DNA from: Podospora comata
Lineage: Eukaryota; Ascomycota; Sordariomycetes; Sordariales; Podosporaceae
NCBI GenBank assembly: GCA_017354895.1
Contig: CP071493.1
Coordinates: 5,766,001 to 5,830,000, forward strand
Direction: 5' to 3'
DNA length: 64,000 bases
How positions within the stretch are numbered: the first letter of the stretch is position 1; each line of letters starts with the position of its first letter. Below the pieces are notes generated by a model. It was not told the DNA's origin, made no database searches, and saw nothing but the letters and a program-made list of their open reading frames with translations. Made by a program: the position numbers and the translations under genes. Positions 10,831 to 22,296 of the stretch are shown piece by piece.

Positions 10831-11834
10831 ATGGCGCAAGTACCAGTCCAGACGATCCATAGGGATCCCCAGTTATTGTATGTCCCCCCCTACCACTGTC
10901 TTTCACCACTATCAACGATGTCACTAACCACACCACCCTCACCACAGCTACTGGATCCTCTTCCCCATCACCATAGTCATGATCCTCACCGGCATCCTCC
11001 GCCACTACGCCACAGTCCTCATGTCCTCCGCCCCCAAACCCCTCGACCTCCGCTCCACCCGTGAGCAGCGTTCCCTCCTTCACGGCATCTCCCTCCGCAC
11101 CAACTTCCACGTCCTCTCTCCCCGCTCCTTCCACTCCCGCCGCGACGCCGTCATCACCGCCTACGAATCAGGCGCATACCTCAAAGACCCAGAGAGAAAG
11201 GGTCAGCCCCCGGCAAACCCAATGACAGACCCGAGCTCGATGGACGGGATGATGGGCATGATGAAGAACCAGATGGCTATGATCATCCCCAACACGCTGA
11301 TCATGAGCTGGATCAATGCTTTTTTCAGCGGTTATGTTATTAGTGAGTGGCTGACAGCTCTGGGAAGAAGGAAGGCGGCTGGGCTGACATGGCAAAATAG
11401 TGAAATTACCCTTCCCCCTGACCATCAAGTTCAAGAGTATGCTTCAGGCTGGTGTGGGAACCAAGGACATGGACCCGAGGTGGATGTCAAGTATCAGTTG
11501 GTACTTTTTGTGCATGTTTGGTTTGCAGTCTGTGTTCAACTTTTTGCTTGGCAATGACAATGGTATGTTTTGTTCTGGCAACTATTGACAAGGTGTATTG
11601 GCGATCCTATCCATGCAAGTACAAGCTGTGCTGACAATCTTCCTCCTCCTGATAGCTGCCAGCCAAATGGCTCAGCAGATGGGCCAGATGGGCCCTCAGG
11701 CGCCACAAATGTTTGGCCCTGGTGTTGACCCCAATAAGCAGTTCCTGGCCGAGGCAGAGAACCTGGCTGTGATTGAACACCATTCGGTTCTGGACGGTGT
11801 CGAACAGCGGCTTCTTGAGGGAATTAGGATATAA
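10831..11834 (+). CDS. EMC3: ER membrane protein complex subunit 3 (EMC3), 260 aa
   Basis: Core insertase subunit of the EMC, a member of the Oxi1/YidC/Get1 superfamily that places tail-anchored and multi-pass helices in the ER membrane. Four exons: 10831..10877, 10948..11342, 11401..11562, 11656..11834. The first junction splits a codon to give QLFYWILFP. The first helix is about residues 17-40, followed by the cytosolic basic/coiled segment (STREQRSLLHGISLRTN...), a methionine-rich stretch (MDGMMGMMKNQMAM) typical of the client-binding loop, and two more helices (IPNTLIMSWINAFFSGYVI and WYFLCMFGLQSVFNFLLG). The length matches the usual about 260 aa. The third intron is 93 nt, a little longer than its neighbours. 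The gene is convergent with RPC25, with 101 bp between the stops. Confidence 0.93.
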
Positions 11835-11935
11835 GGGATGCACAAAATGTGACTTTTCAGCCTACGGTGACGACAGCAACATACGATAGCGCCTCTCAAT
11901 GAACCGGGTTTGGTGACAGCGTCGGTTACTGTCCT

Positions 11936-12811
11936 TCACTCCCACCACAAGGTGATGCCAAGACCAGGGGCGGCCATTGTCCCAATTATGGAATATGGGG
12001 CCTGGTAGGTGGTTTTTGTTGGCGCATCGGAATCAGTGGACTCCTTTGGTTTTGTTGGTGGCTGGGTGTACCACCTCTCCTCGAGAACCATGAAGCGCAC
12101 GATTTCGTGGGTGTCATAGTACAGCTGTGTTTCCTCGTCAGACTTCCAAAGCCAGACCTTTTCGGCCTCGACACTATGGCGGCGGTTAGTGACAAGGGCG
12201 ACTCGAGCAGGTTCTGGGACTCATGAGCGACCTACAACTCTGTCTCTTCTGGCAGTTCAGTGGAGGGAATCCAAATTTCGTTGAAGAAGGGCGTGCAGAC
12301 TGGCGTGGATAGTCGGTCAGCTAGGAGGATGCAGCCACAAAGAGGAACAAGAGGTATAACTCACGCCGCATGCCTTGGGAAGTTTGCTCCTTGATACGTG
12401 CCTGGATAACTTCGCCCCTGTGTGGCCGGAAGACCACCATGTGGAACTCAACTGTATCGTAGATGTTAACTAGACGTTATCAAGAGTCATAATGTTGGAA
12501 AGAGAAAGAAATCCACACCATTTATGTTGACAAAACCATCGTATTGTCCTATCAGACCTTCTGAGGCATCGGTGATGTCCCATACGCAGACGCAGAGGCC
12601 GATGTTTGGAATGACTTTGTTGGCATATTTCTCATTGATCTTGTCCTCGATGGCTTCAAGACTGGTCTTGTAGAAGTCTTGGGGCTTAAGCTGCACCAGA
12701 TCGGCGATTTTGGTCTTGGGAAGTTGATCAAAGATGTGTTAGTCGCTATCTTCCTCGAAGTCCAACTATGGATAAAACCAGGAAATTGGTGAGACTCACG
12801 ACAATCCACAT
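11936..12811 (-). CDS. RPC25: RNA polymerase III subunit RPC25 (RPC8, Rpb7-like), 204 aa
   Basis: Stalk subunit of RNA polymerase III, paired with RPC17, needed for initiation at tRNA and 5S genes. I rebuilt five exons, complement(join(11936..12173,12236..12299,12365..12469,12519..12714,12800..12811)). Exon 1 codes only for MWIV; exon 2 opens with TKIADLVQLKPQDF, and together they restore the family start (compare MFILTKI in yeast). The Rpb7 N-terminal domain continues through INEKYANKVIPNIGLCVCVWDI; the C-terminal OB domain ends in APGLGITLWWE, like the GLGLLSWW ending of the human protein. Exon 3 to 4 was placed at ccag|TCTGC because this gives GMRLCTPFFNEIWIP, the correct length against other species. 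The total is close to yeast (212 aa). The tiny first exon makes this gene easy to misannotate. Confidence 0.88.
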
Positions 12812-13638
12812 CTTGGCGAGATATTGGTTCGGCTTATTGATTATGAAAGTATAATCGCGAGTTTTGATGATGTGGGGTGAATAGTGTGGTGAAGTCGAGG
12901 TGACTAAGGTGGGATTAACCTTCCAAAGCAAGTGAGCCAGATGTATAGTTTATTCCTGAAATTGACTGTACGGGTTTCAAGAAGTGGTGGGCGACGACGA
13001 ATGAAGACAAGATGGTCAATGCAGAAGGTTATGAAAATCAAGCAAGAATTATAGTTGGGTATCACTGTGGTTGGCTTTCTCTACAAATCTACAAAACTTT
13101 TGCGATTGTTGATATGGAGTCTAGTCTCTCAAAATTCATCCCACACATCTGACCGTGACTGACTGACCTTGCCTCGGTGAGACGACTCACCTTTCAGGAA
13201 GCCCACTTGCAGCTCAATTCTGCCCCAGGAACCCCTGCAGCAGCCCCTTGACCGCCTTTGGATCCTGCGCTAGCGCCACCTTTGACGTTTCTTCTTTAGA
13301 CACCGCTGGTCCACCACAACCGTTGCGCCTTTCCCTCTTTCCCGACACCTCTCGAGCCAAACCCACAGTGAAACTACCCGTCATCAAAGCCTGTTTTCTC
13401 TTTTCTGACTCTGCCTCTGCCTCTTCCCCGTTGGCTTTTCTGTTCTTCCTTGTAGAGACACAGCACTGCACAGAGATACCCTTTTCATCGTTCTCCCGAG
13501 CCTGCGTCTTTCCGACTATCGGATTTCAAGTGAAGCCTCAATCCGTCATCAACAGGAGCCTGGAAAGTCGTCCAGCATATCGCGTCTCTCACATCTTATT
13601 TTACAGCATCATTCTCGAAAACCACGTCTCGATCGATC
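12812..13638. promoter_or_regulatory. Divergent region between RPC25 and the NUFIP-like gene
   Basis: An 827-bp stretch between two outward-facing starts. The right half (about 13250-13630) is strongly pyrimidine-rich (many CTT, TCT and CCT) and probably includes the NUFIP leader. The open frames on both strands are out of register with any family. Both flanking genes serve non-coding RNA production (Pol III and snoRNPs). Confidence 0.45.
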
Positions 13639-15532
13639 ATGTCGTATAATTACGGACCCCCACCGCCTCCTCCACAACCAGCACCACCGAGCAGTTCTCC
13701 GACTGGTTATAATTCTTATGGCGCGACGCGTGGAGGGCATGGTGGGAGGGGGCGTGGAGGTCACGGAAACGGCGATCGCGGTGGCTTTCACCAACCTGCA
13801 CCTGCATATGGCTACGGGCAACCCCAATACGGCCCTCAGGCTCCGGGTCCTTACGCGGGACCGCATCCCGCTCAACCAGGCTATCCTCAACAACCTCAGC
13901 AACAGTGGCACCCCGAGCATGGTCAGCAACAGCAGCACGCTCAGCACCCATCTTCTCAACCACCACACGGGTCACTTCCTGCTCAAAACTACCACCCCAA
14001 CTACGCTCCGCAGATTTATCAACCACAGGCACCCTACGGATCTCAACCACAATACCCTCACGCAGGCCCTCCTCCCTACGGCCCGGGTTATCCAACAGGA
14101 GCACCCCATCAAGGTCCTCCAGCTCAACAGTGGAGCAGTCATCCTCAACAAACACCTCCTACGTCAGGACCGTATGGTGGAGGTGGGCGAGGTGGTCGCG
14201 GCGGTTATAACAACGACCGCGGTGGACCCAAAGGGCAAATGATGGGACCCCCCATCCGGATAGGATTTGATAACAGCAACTCTCAACCACCTCCCGCTCC
14301 AGTGAGCGCACCATACCCACCTCAACCTTATGGTGGACCTCACGGTCCTCCTGCACCGTACGCTGCGCCGTACTCTGCATATCCTCCTCCAGCACCATAC
14401 ATGCCTGGGCCAGCGCCATTTGACGGCCATACTGGTCACAATCCCCGCCATCACAATCGTGGCGGTGGTTTTCATAACAATTCCAAAAACCGTTCCCACT
14501 TTGGCGGCGACAAGCATCGCAATCGCAACCAAAACAAGGGACAGGCCTCCCAGACCCCTCCAACCCATCATCAGAAGCCTGATGCTGCGTCGGCGAGCAA
14601 AAAGAAGAAGCGCAAGACTAACACACTGGGCTTAACACCTGGAGATGAGTCTGAGGAAGACTTGGAGAATGAAGAAGAACGTCTGACCGAGTTGATCGGC
14701 GCCGAGGCCCCAAAGTAAGTCTTGTCCTGTCCATCAGTTGGGCCCCTTGCTAACTTTACACAGTCCCCAAACCTCGGCCGAGCTTGCTGCGTGGATTGCT
14801 GAACGCCGCGCCAAGTTTCCTACTAAAGCGAAGATCGAGGCCGCCAAGAAGGCAACGGGCAAGACTCAAAATGGTGACGCCAGCAAGGACTCTGAATCCG
14901 ACCTCGTCCAGAAGGCTGAGAAACTTAGAAAACAACTGAAAAAGGTCGAATCGAGCATCAAGCGGAAGCGCGAACAGCAGGATGAAGGGGACGAGATGAG
15001 GGATCTGCATTTGAGCTCATCTCCCTCGACCGATTCTAAATCGGATGACGAGAAGCCTGAAGTCATGTCAACTCGTCAGGATTCCAACAACCTCCCTCCT
15101 CCGCCGAGAAAGGCAGACCCGACCAAACACTGCAAGTATTATTCGACGGGCGGCAACTGTGGAAAGCGGGGCAAGTGCCGCTTTGTTCACGATGCCACGG
15201 TCCGTGAGGCTGCTTTGAGAGAGCGTGAGATGAACGGCGGGCGCATGACCTTGCAGCAACGTCTCACGCTGAATGACAAGGAGCAGGAGGACCTTACCAT
15301 TGTCAAGACGGTTAAATATCTCCAGGACAAGGGCCTTGTTCCTAAACCAGCTCCAGGTTCTGCGGCGGCGGCAGCGCAGCCCGAATCTAGCACAGCCCCC
15401 CAGCCCCAACCCCCTACGGTTGCCAAGAAGGAACCAGGCAATGGCCTTCCTCCTATCCCGCCTGTGCCTAAGTATGCTGGCTGGAATATGAACGGGTTCG
15501 GCAATACCGGGGGTAGATCGAGTGAGCAGTAG
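13639..15532 (+). CDS. NUFIP1/Rsa1-like snoRNP assembly factor with CCCH zinc finger, 614 aa
   Basis: Likely nuclear assembly factor for box C/D snoRNPs (human NUFIP1, yeast Rsa1). Exons 13639..14714 and 14764..15532 join at APNPQTSAELAAWIAERR, the conserved NUFIP core with the FPT turn. Residues 1-320 are a prion-like Gly/Pro/Gln/Tyr-rich region with RGG clusters near 32-50 and 185-200. A basic KKKKRK nuclear signal and an acidic patch (DESEEDLENEEER) precede the core. A CCCH finger, C-x8-C-x5-C-x3-H (CKYYSTGGNCGKRGKCRFVH), lies near residues 481-500. The C-terminal block LNDKEQEDLTIVKTVKYLQDKGLV matches the usual Rsa1/NUFIP helix. The stop is TAG right after CAG, and the frame stays open for 54 more codons (see findings), so the natural C-terminus may be longer. 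Confidence 0.85.
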
Positions 15533-15697
15533 GGTTCGCGCTCTCGTTCAGCCCCAAGAGGATTCCGTTCACAATCAGTGCCTCGCAACCCGAGAATCTC
15601 ATCGCCAACTGGGCACAACAGCAGCCATGAGGGGTATATACCAAAACTGACACCGCCTGATTACGGACCACGGCCTTCCTCCTGGCAACGTTACTAA
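15533..15697 (+). other. In-frame 54-codon extension after the NUFIP-like TAG stop
   Basis: Directly after the amber stop the same frame runs 54 sense codons to TAA at 15695-15697. The translation begins GSRSRSAPRGFRSQSVPRN and ends GPRPSSWQRY, rich in Arg, Ser, Pro, Gly and Tyr, and so continues the style of the protein. It could be a former C-terminus cut by a C-to-T change (CAG CAG to CAG TAG), a read-through extension, or chance. No intron with good signals can skip the TAG in frame. Confidence 0.35.
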
Positions 15698-16585
15698 ACC
15701 TACGAAGCACGATAGGAACCCTGCGTTTGCAATCTAGTGTCGGTTACCCACGGCCATGCACACAGTCTCAACCAGGTCATTAGCTGTCTCTTGGGGCTTC
15801 TTTGTCTCTCCTCCGATTTTTCTGGGTCGCGACGGGCCTTGACAGTGTCGAGTTCTCGTTTCATATTTTTTCAAGGGCCTCTCGGGCTTGCGGCACTCAT
15901 CACACAATGGCAGGCCAGGATCAGCACCACTCACCATCACCACAAGTAGCGTGGGCTGCTAGAGGCATCTGTCATCTTTCATCTTTACAATATCACACGG
16001 GTTAGGCGTTTAGGGGTTAAGTCCTCTGCTTTCTTCGCGTAGTTTGCGCGGGCGGGTGCTGTAGTACTCGAGCATTGACATCTCTTGGAATGGTATGCTT
16101 TTCCTGAAATTAAAATGCAGGTTGGTTTCATGGGTGTTTCTGCGGTAGAAAAGACGCAAGCAAGTGCTGACAGGTACTCCTAAGCTTGGGTTCGGTAGCA
16201 TGTCATACAATATAAGCGTTTTTGAAGGTCATATTTCTTCGCCTTTTGTGTGACGTTGGTTGTGTTGAATGAAAACAGGGTGTTTCCTCTCGTTTGATTT
16301 GAAAGGTTTGTCATATCATTTCGTAACATTCGATGGAGCTAAGGACCGAAAGGGGGGGACAAGGAAACTCTTTTTCTATCCTTTCCATTTTCCTCCCTTC
16401 CATGTATCATACAGCACCAGCAAACAGGTCCGTCATCAAAATAAAACCACTATACCACCCTCCTTTAATCAACCCGTGATCAATGTTGCTATATCCTTCC
16501 CGTCACCATCCCCCCGTTTACCATACATATCATTCCAGCTGACTTCTTGTCCAAAATCATTGCTTCACACCTTATCACACAACAC
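15698..16585. other. Convergent intergenic region between the NUFIP-like gene and VPS10
   Basis: Shared 3' flank of two converging genes. It is T/C-rich in the right half (about 16370-16570), as expected for the complement of an A/G-rich VPS10 3' UTR. No gene or RNA is visible. Confidence 0.4.
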
Positions 16586-19500
16586 CTAAACCTGCTCCTC
16601 ATCACTCTCCTCATCCCCAAGCAACTCCCCCTCATCATCCCCATCCACAATATCATACCCCCCCGCACCCCTCGCAAAACTATCCCGTGTGGTAAACCTC
16701 CTGCTACCCCAACCACCACCACCACCACCACCACCACCACCAAGTCTGCTCCACCTCCCTCTCGATCCCCCTCCCGCACCACCAAGCAACCCAACCCTCT
16801 CCATCCCCCCCTTGACAACCCTCCAAACCGCGCCCGCCACCACCGGAATCGCCACCACAACGGCAACGACCCCGCTAATGGCAATAATCGGGTACTTGAC
16901 CCACGGCTGCCCCTCATCAAAAACATGGGTGCTGGTCCCGTTCTCCCCCAGCCTGATCTGCCCAAACTTGCCGTTCCAGTTCCTCCAGACATACCACCCC
17001 GCCCCGGCAGCAATCACGACAGGGATGACAACCGCAAAGAAGATGCTCCACCCCGAGCGGCGGTGCTTCTTTTCGTACTCCTCCTCCTTTTGAGGGCAAG
17101 CCACCGGCTCCGACTGCTCGTCCATCGTCTTGCCGCCCTTGCACGTCGTGAGGGGGATCCGTCTGTACCCCGACGGTGGGAAGAATTCGATCGCGTCGGG
17201 GTGTTCAGAGCACCACTGCTCTCTTGTCATGGGAGAGAGCCCGTTGACGAGTGAGCACTGGCCGAAGGGGTCCATTTCAAAGTTGTAATCACTTTTTGAC
17301 AAAAAAGGTTAGTTTTTTTTTTGGTGTTGAACAGAAACAGAAGGGGAAGGGGACAAACCATTCGAAATCCTCCCTTTGGCATTCGCAATCCTCTTTTCCG
17401 TACAAGGGTGACATCTTAATCGTGTTCCAGCATTGCACATCCCCGTCCTTTGCAATCTTCTTCCTTAGATACTTGCTCTTGTGCCCAAACAAGCACCCGT
17501 CCTTTTGCGCCGGGTGTTCTGGTGACCAGAGCTCGTAGTCCCCGTTCTCGGGGTGGTCCTTGTCGAATTGGCAGTCCTTGTTGGCGAAACCCTTGAAGTT
17601 GAGCTTCATGGTGAAGGCGTTGTCGTCTTCGTCCTTGCCCCAGAGGAGGAAGGAGTGAGAGCCTCCTGAGCGGACGGTGGTGACGTCCCATAGTTCGACC
17701 TCCTTTTCGGAGAACTCGTGCTCCTTCCAAGTGTTGCCTCGGTCGAAGGAGTAGAAGAGCTTGTTTGACTGTTTCCTCGAGGCGGAGGCGGTAGTCTGTG
17801 CGAGGATGAGAATCCCGCCTTGGTCGCCAATGGCCCACGTCCAGGTGCCCTTCATGACGCGCTTCCAGGTTTTGCCCGCGTCGGTAGTCATGTAGGTGTC
17901 TGCTTCTTTGAGGGGGCCGAGGGAGTCGCCCGTGTTACCCCAGCCGAACATGATTCCGACGGCGCCTTGGGAGGAGTGAGTCTTGCCGTGGTTGCGGCGC
18001 TCGGTGTACCCGTGGATGTGGAGGGCGCAGTCCTTGCTGCCTTGCTTATCGTGGCAGGGGAGCTTGGGCTCCAGGTTGTCTCCCACGGGAGCGGGGAGAT
18101 ATGCCCACTGGGCACCGTCGTTGTGCGTGATTTGTGTTTGGAGCTTCTTGGTCCCCTTCTTGTCGTCTGAATTGGCGACTACGTTGACAACCGCAACGCC
18201 TTCCAGACCGAGCATCTTTTCAAAGTCGACATAGTATGACTCGTCACAGTTGACGTTGCGAACGCTAACGACGTAGGATGTGCCGTTAGAGTTGCTCTTG
18301 ATGATGGTGCCGTATTGCCGGCCTTCCTCCATGCTGGTGGCAACAAATAGGTTGACGGCATGTGTAGAACTGTCGAGAACGGTATAGGCGTGCTGGTGGG
18401 TAACCTCAAAGCCATGGGGAAAATGGGCGTTGGCGTAGTTCTTGCCGTCCAGACTGGCGCTGGCTTGCAATGTCTTCTTCTCGACATCTTCGGCAGCCAC
18501 GACGATGAACTCGGCCATGGTCGCAAAATCCTTCACGTTTTTGCCGTAGACCTCTTCGTTCTTGAACCAGTCGTTCGATGACGCAAGCACCAAAGGCTTG
18601 GCCTTATCTTCCTTTTCATGCTTGAGACAAAGAATCTGGTTCTCCTTGCGGCCCTCGAACTTGTAGGCAGAAGACCCGGTGAACTCACAACGGCGAACCT
18701 GTTTTCCAATTGTCCGCCAGTGGGCGAGGGGATCCTCAGTGGCATGTGCAACACCGTAGCACTCGCCATCATCACACTTCTTGCCCATCCAGATCAGCCA
18801 GTCTTTGTGATCTGGATGGAAAGCGAGAGGGAACATGTCATTATCTGGCTTAGTAGGGGCATCGAACGCCTGGAACGTCTTGCAGCGATCCATGGTCACG
18901 AATACCTTCTTGCCAGAGGTAAGGAAGAAAACGGCATCCTTGAAGTACTGATGGGGAAAGATGGCTGTAATCTCCTCATCCTCCAACTTTTTGGGCGTTT
19001 CCCAGTCTTTGCCATGGTTGAACGAGACCAGAATCGGGCCAGCCTTGTTAAGGGGGCGCATGATAACCGTCTCGTCCGTCCCAGTGCTAGAATCACCACG
19101 CTCAAGATAGTGCTTCTCAAAACCGTCCCACTTCTTTCCTTCCATGACATGTTTTGTCTGTTCGACCTTGCCGGTGAGCTCATGAGTGGGACCACCATTG
19201 CCGCCTATGGCGTCCTTACACTTCCACTCCTTATCCTTGTACTTGTCCTTCATCTTGTCCGTATCCTTGCAAGTGTTCCCAGGAATCTTGCGGTATCCCG
19301 AGGTGCCCTTGAAGGTATCATCTGGCTTCTTGTCCTTGCAGGCTCCTTCAGGTGCAAGTACCTTGCCCTTCTTGACACACTCGCCATCCTCATCCCTCTC
19401 GAAGTTGAAGTCACACTCATAGTCTTGCTCCGTGCAGTCGCAGTCCTTAGTCTCGGCGACAGCATGCTTGAACTCCTGCTTCAGGAAGCACTTAGCATCC

Positions 19501-21272
19501 TTCTTGCGGCGATGGAAGCTCTGAGTGTGGCCCATCAGGCAGGTCGGCTTGCCGTCCTTATCGACACGAGCAGACCACACCTCCATGTCATCCTCCTTGC
19601 AGGTATCCTCGTGAAGGCCCTCAAAGTCGATAGAAAGAACGCGCCATTCCGGAGACTTCTTCGTCTTGCCAATGAGGAGAAATTTCAAGCTGGTTGAATC
19701 CTGAGAGGTGGTAAGGATGTACGGTCTGATCTTAAGATCATCCGGGAGAGATTCAGTTTTCCATTTTTGGCCGTGGTCCAAAGAGTAGCTGATCTCAGAG
19801 ATGTCCTCTTCCTTGGAGTCCTTGACAGCAACCAAGATAGAACCCTGGTCACCAAACTCGTATTTGTGAGGCCCGTCCAAAGCCTTGGTCCATGTTTTGC
19901 CGGCGTCGTCCGAGACGTACAGGTTGCCCTTATCCCAGTAGCTCTTCAGCTCGTCGCCAGTGTTGCCAACACCCATGACAATGCCAGGGGCAGCGCTGGA
20001 GAAGACGCGGCCGATGTTGCTAAGATCCGTCACAGAGTGGAGATGAATGCGCTTACCATCAGCCGTGATCTTCTCAAATGTGCGCCCATCATCGAAAGTG
20101 ATTTCCGAGTAGATCTCCTTGTCAGCGCCGGCCTTCTTTTCAACCTCTTCCCAGTTTTTGACCTTGTTGACGAGATAGACGCCCTGAATGCCAGCGATCT
20201 TTTCAAAGTCGACATGGCCATGCTTGTTGCGGTTGGTATGCTCGGCGTTTTCAGTGAAGTGGTTACCCTTGGAGTTGCTGCTGTACATGACACCCATCGG
20301 ATTACCCTGGTTCGATGTCCGTACATCAACCTGAATGCTGTAGTTGGTGCTCTCCAACACGGTGTATGCGTTTTGCGCAAGACGGTGGTCGTGGCTGTCG
20401 TGGGCCGCGGGGAAGGCAGCACGGCTCCATTTCTTGGTGTCATCAGTGACAAAAAGCGCCATCTCGTCAGTGTTGAGCGAGGTAGTTGCGACCAAGATCC
20501 ACTTCTTCACGATTGCAATGCTCACAACACCCTGGATAGCCTTGTCAGTATCCAAGTTCGGTTCGAACTCTTGAATATTCTTGGCTTCCTCGGTCCCTTT
20601 GAAGAAGTTGTCCGAGATCTTGAGGCGCTGGTCCTGCTTCAAAGGCGAGACTTTGTCCCTGACGATGCAAATAACACGGTCTTTATCGAGGTCATCTTCC
20701 CCTGTCGTGAATAGTTCTGAGCCCTTGGCCCACCAGCAGCCATCCGTATCGTCCCGCAAGGCCTTGCTCTTGGTCTTAAATCCATCGGTGGTATAAGTTG
20801 TAACCTCCTGGCACTGAAAGCCATGGCATCTCATGCCATTGAAAATTATACGATCAGGGTCGTCGGCGTGGAAAGCCAGCATGTCGGGTCGAAAGATGCT
20901 CAGGTCGACGCCCGAGTCAAACTTTTCCCAATTCTTGCCGCGATCCGTCGTTCGGTAATGCTTGGAGCCCTCTGTAAGGATATAGGCGCGCTTGGAATCG
21001 AACTCGTGCATGGTCAGGAGCACGGCCTTGCCTTCGGGCACAGCGTCCACGCGCTCCCACTTTGCGCCGGCGTCGTTGGAGAGATAGACATTGCCATCAT
21101 CGATATCCTGGAACAGCACTACATCCGAGTCGGCAAAGTAGTTGATATTCATGGGTATATTTTCGAACTCTTTGGAGTGGAAGGTTGGGCGATCCTTCGC
21201 AGCAGCGAGGGGTGTTGCCCATAAGGCTGAGGCCAGCAAGGCCGTGGCCTGCAAAGCTCTCCAAGCCCTCAT
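16586..21272 (-). CDS. VPS10: Vacuolar sorting receptor Vps10/Pep1 (sortilin family), 1539 aa
   Basis: Type I receptor that carries soluble vacuolar hydrolases from the late Golgi to endosomes and is recycled by retromer. CDS complement(join(16586..17291,17359..21272)). The 67-nt intron joins ECQREDFE to CDYNFEMDPFGQC, a conserved Cys-rich stretch. A signal peptide covers about residues 1-25. Two tandem Vps10 beta-propellers follow, seen from repeated Asp-box motifs such as SNDAGAKW, TTDRGKNW, SDDAGKTW and TTDAGKTW, each closed by a 10-Cys module. Transmembrane helices are near residues 1384-1407 (SIFFAVVIPVVIAAGAGWYVW) and 1440-1465, as in fungal orthologues, then a short cytosolic tail with a 10-Gly run from a CCA/GGT repeat and an acidic end (DDEGELLGDEESDEEQV) suited to retromer or adaptor binding. 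Its length is usual for fungi. The next gene upstream on the same strand is the SUN protein. Confidence 0.95.
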
Positions 21273-22296
21273 GGTGCGTCGTTATCGAACCGGTCGTTCA
21301 TCGACGAGGGAATCGATCGAGGGTGTATCAAAGCTGAAGGCGCGGAAGGGGAAGGCTAACTGATGTTGGCTCGCAATGCGCAGACGAACAGGCAGCGTAC
21401 AAAAGTGCCGAATGCGTGTGTTGCAGCAGCGGGCAGCCAAGCTCGGCTCTTGGGCGTTGGACGACGATAAGATATTGGTAGGTTACGTTAGTGCCAAGCC
21501 TCGTCCTCCTCCTCGGTTGCTGCTACTGATGTTATCTTCGTTGCTAGGAGGAAATTGTGGGAAAAAGGAGATAATCACGGCAAGGCTGATGAATCTGCTC
21601 GTCTATTCTAGGCTCAAGTCCAAGCTGTCTTCTTCTCTGCGTGCAGTTGCAGCTGCAGCAAACCGTCCATCACAAGCTGAGACGAAGGCTCACCAATAAC
21701 AGTTCACGCTGCCTGCCTGCGCCACAGTTGGGGTTTCGGGCCGCGCGGTACTTGGAGCTTGCGCCTGTTTGCCACCTAAACGGGCGTACCTTACCCCTTA
21801 TCTTATCCAGCATCTGAGTGGTTCGGGAGCTCCACGATTATGAACGTGACTTTAGAGTAGACATCGAGATAAAAAAAAAAAATAACGACTAATTACAAAC
21901 CTAAGGAGATCTATACACAAAGGAAACAACAATGTCGACAGACAGACAGACAGTCAGAATATGTCACCCCCACCCACCTTACCAAAGACCCACAACATCT
22001 GACAATCTTCGAGTTCCATATAACGCCGAAAGCGCACGATATAAAAGTCCCTAACAAGTACACGGAAAGTAAGCCATCGACAGAGGCCAACACCTGACCG
22101 GGAAGCAAAAATCCACCCTCAAGCTGCTTGCCCCTGTGACGACAGTGATTTTCCTATACCCGAACCTGTTTCGAGGTAATTGAAGCAACAATAACCCATT
22201 CGACCCCATGTGAAATGACAAGTATACACATTTAAACCGTGATATGCGATTCCAAATCCGCCACTTTCTCCTCATCCTCTACATTTCTAACGTGTA
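21273..22296. other. Intergenic region between VPS10 and the SUN-family gene
   Basis: About 1 kb holds the VPS10 promoter (left part, GC-rich) and the SUN-gene 3' UTR (right part, AT-rich with an A12 run near 21870). Short open frames near 21376-21699 have no recognisable features. Confidence 0.4.

Noticed and set aside
12300-12364. Earlier acceptor (cctcctag) for RPC25 exon 4
   Set aside because: It would insert extra residues (PDRLSTPV) that break the length match with other RPC25 proteins; ccag just downstream gives the right spacing.
15472-15529. A 58-nt intron that might bypass the NUFIP amber stop
   Set aside because: The donor gtatgc and acceptor gagcag put the downstream sequence in a different frame from the protein-like tail, and the branch site is poor.
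18618-20714. Two long + frames (359 and 315 codons) opposite VPS10
   Set aside because: Both lie inside the VPS10 exon and have no domain; they reflect the lack of stops opposite C/G-ending codons.
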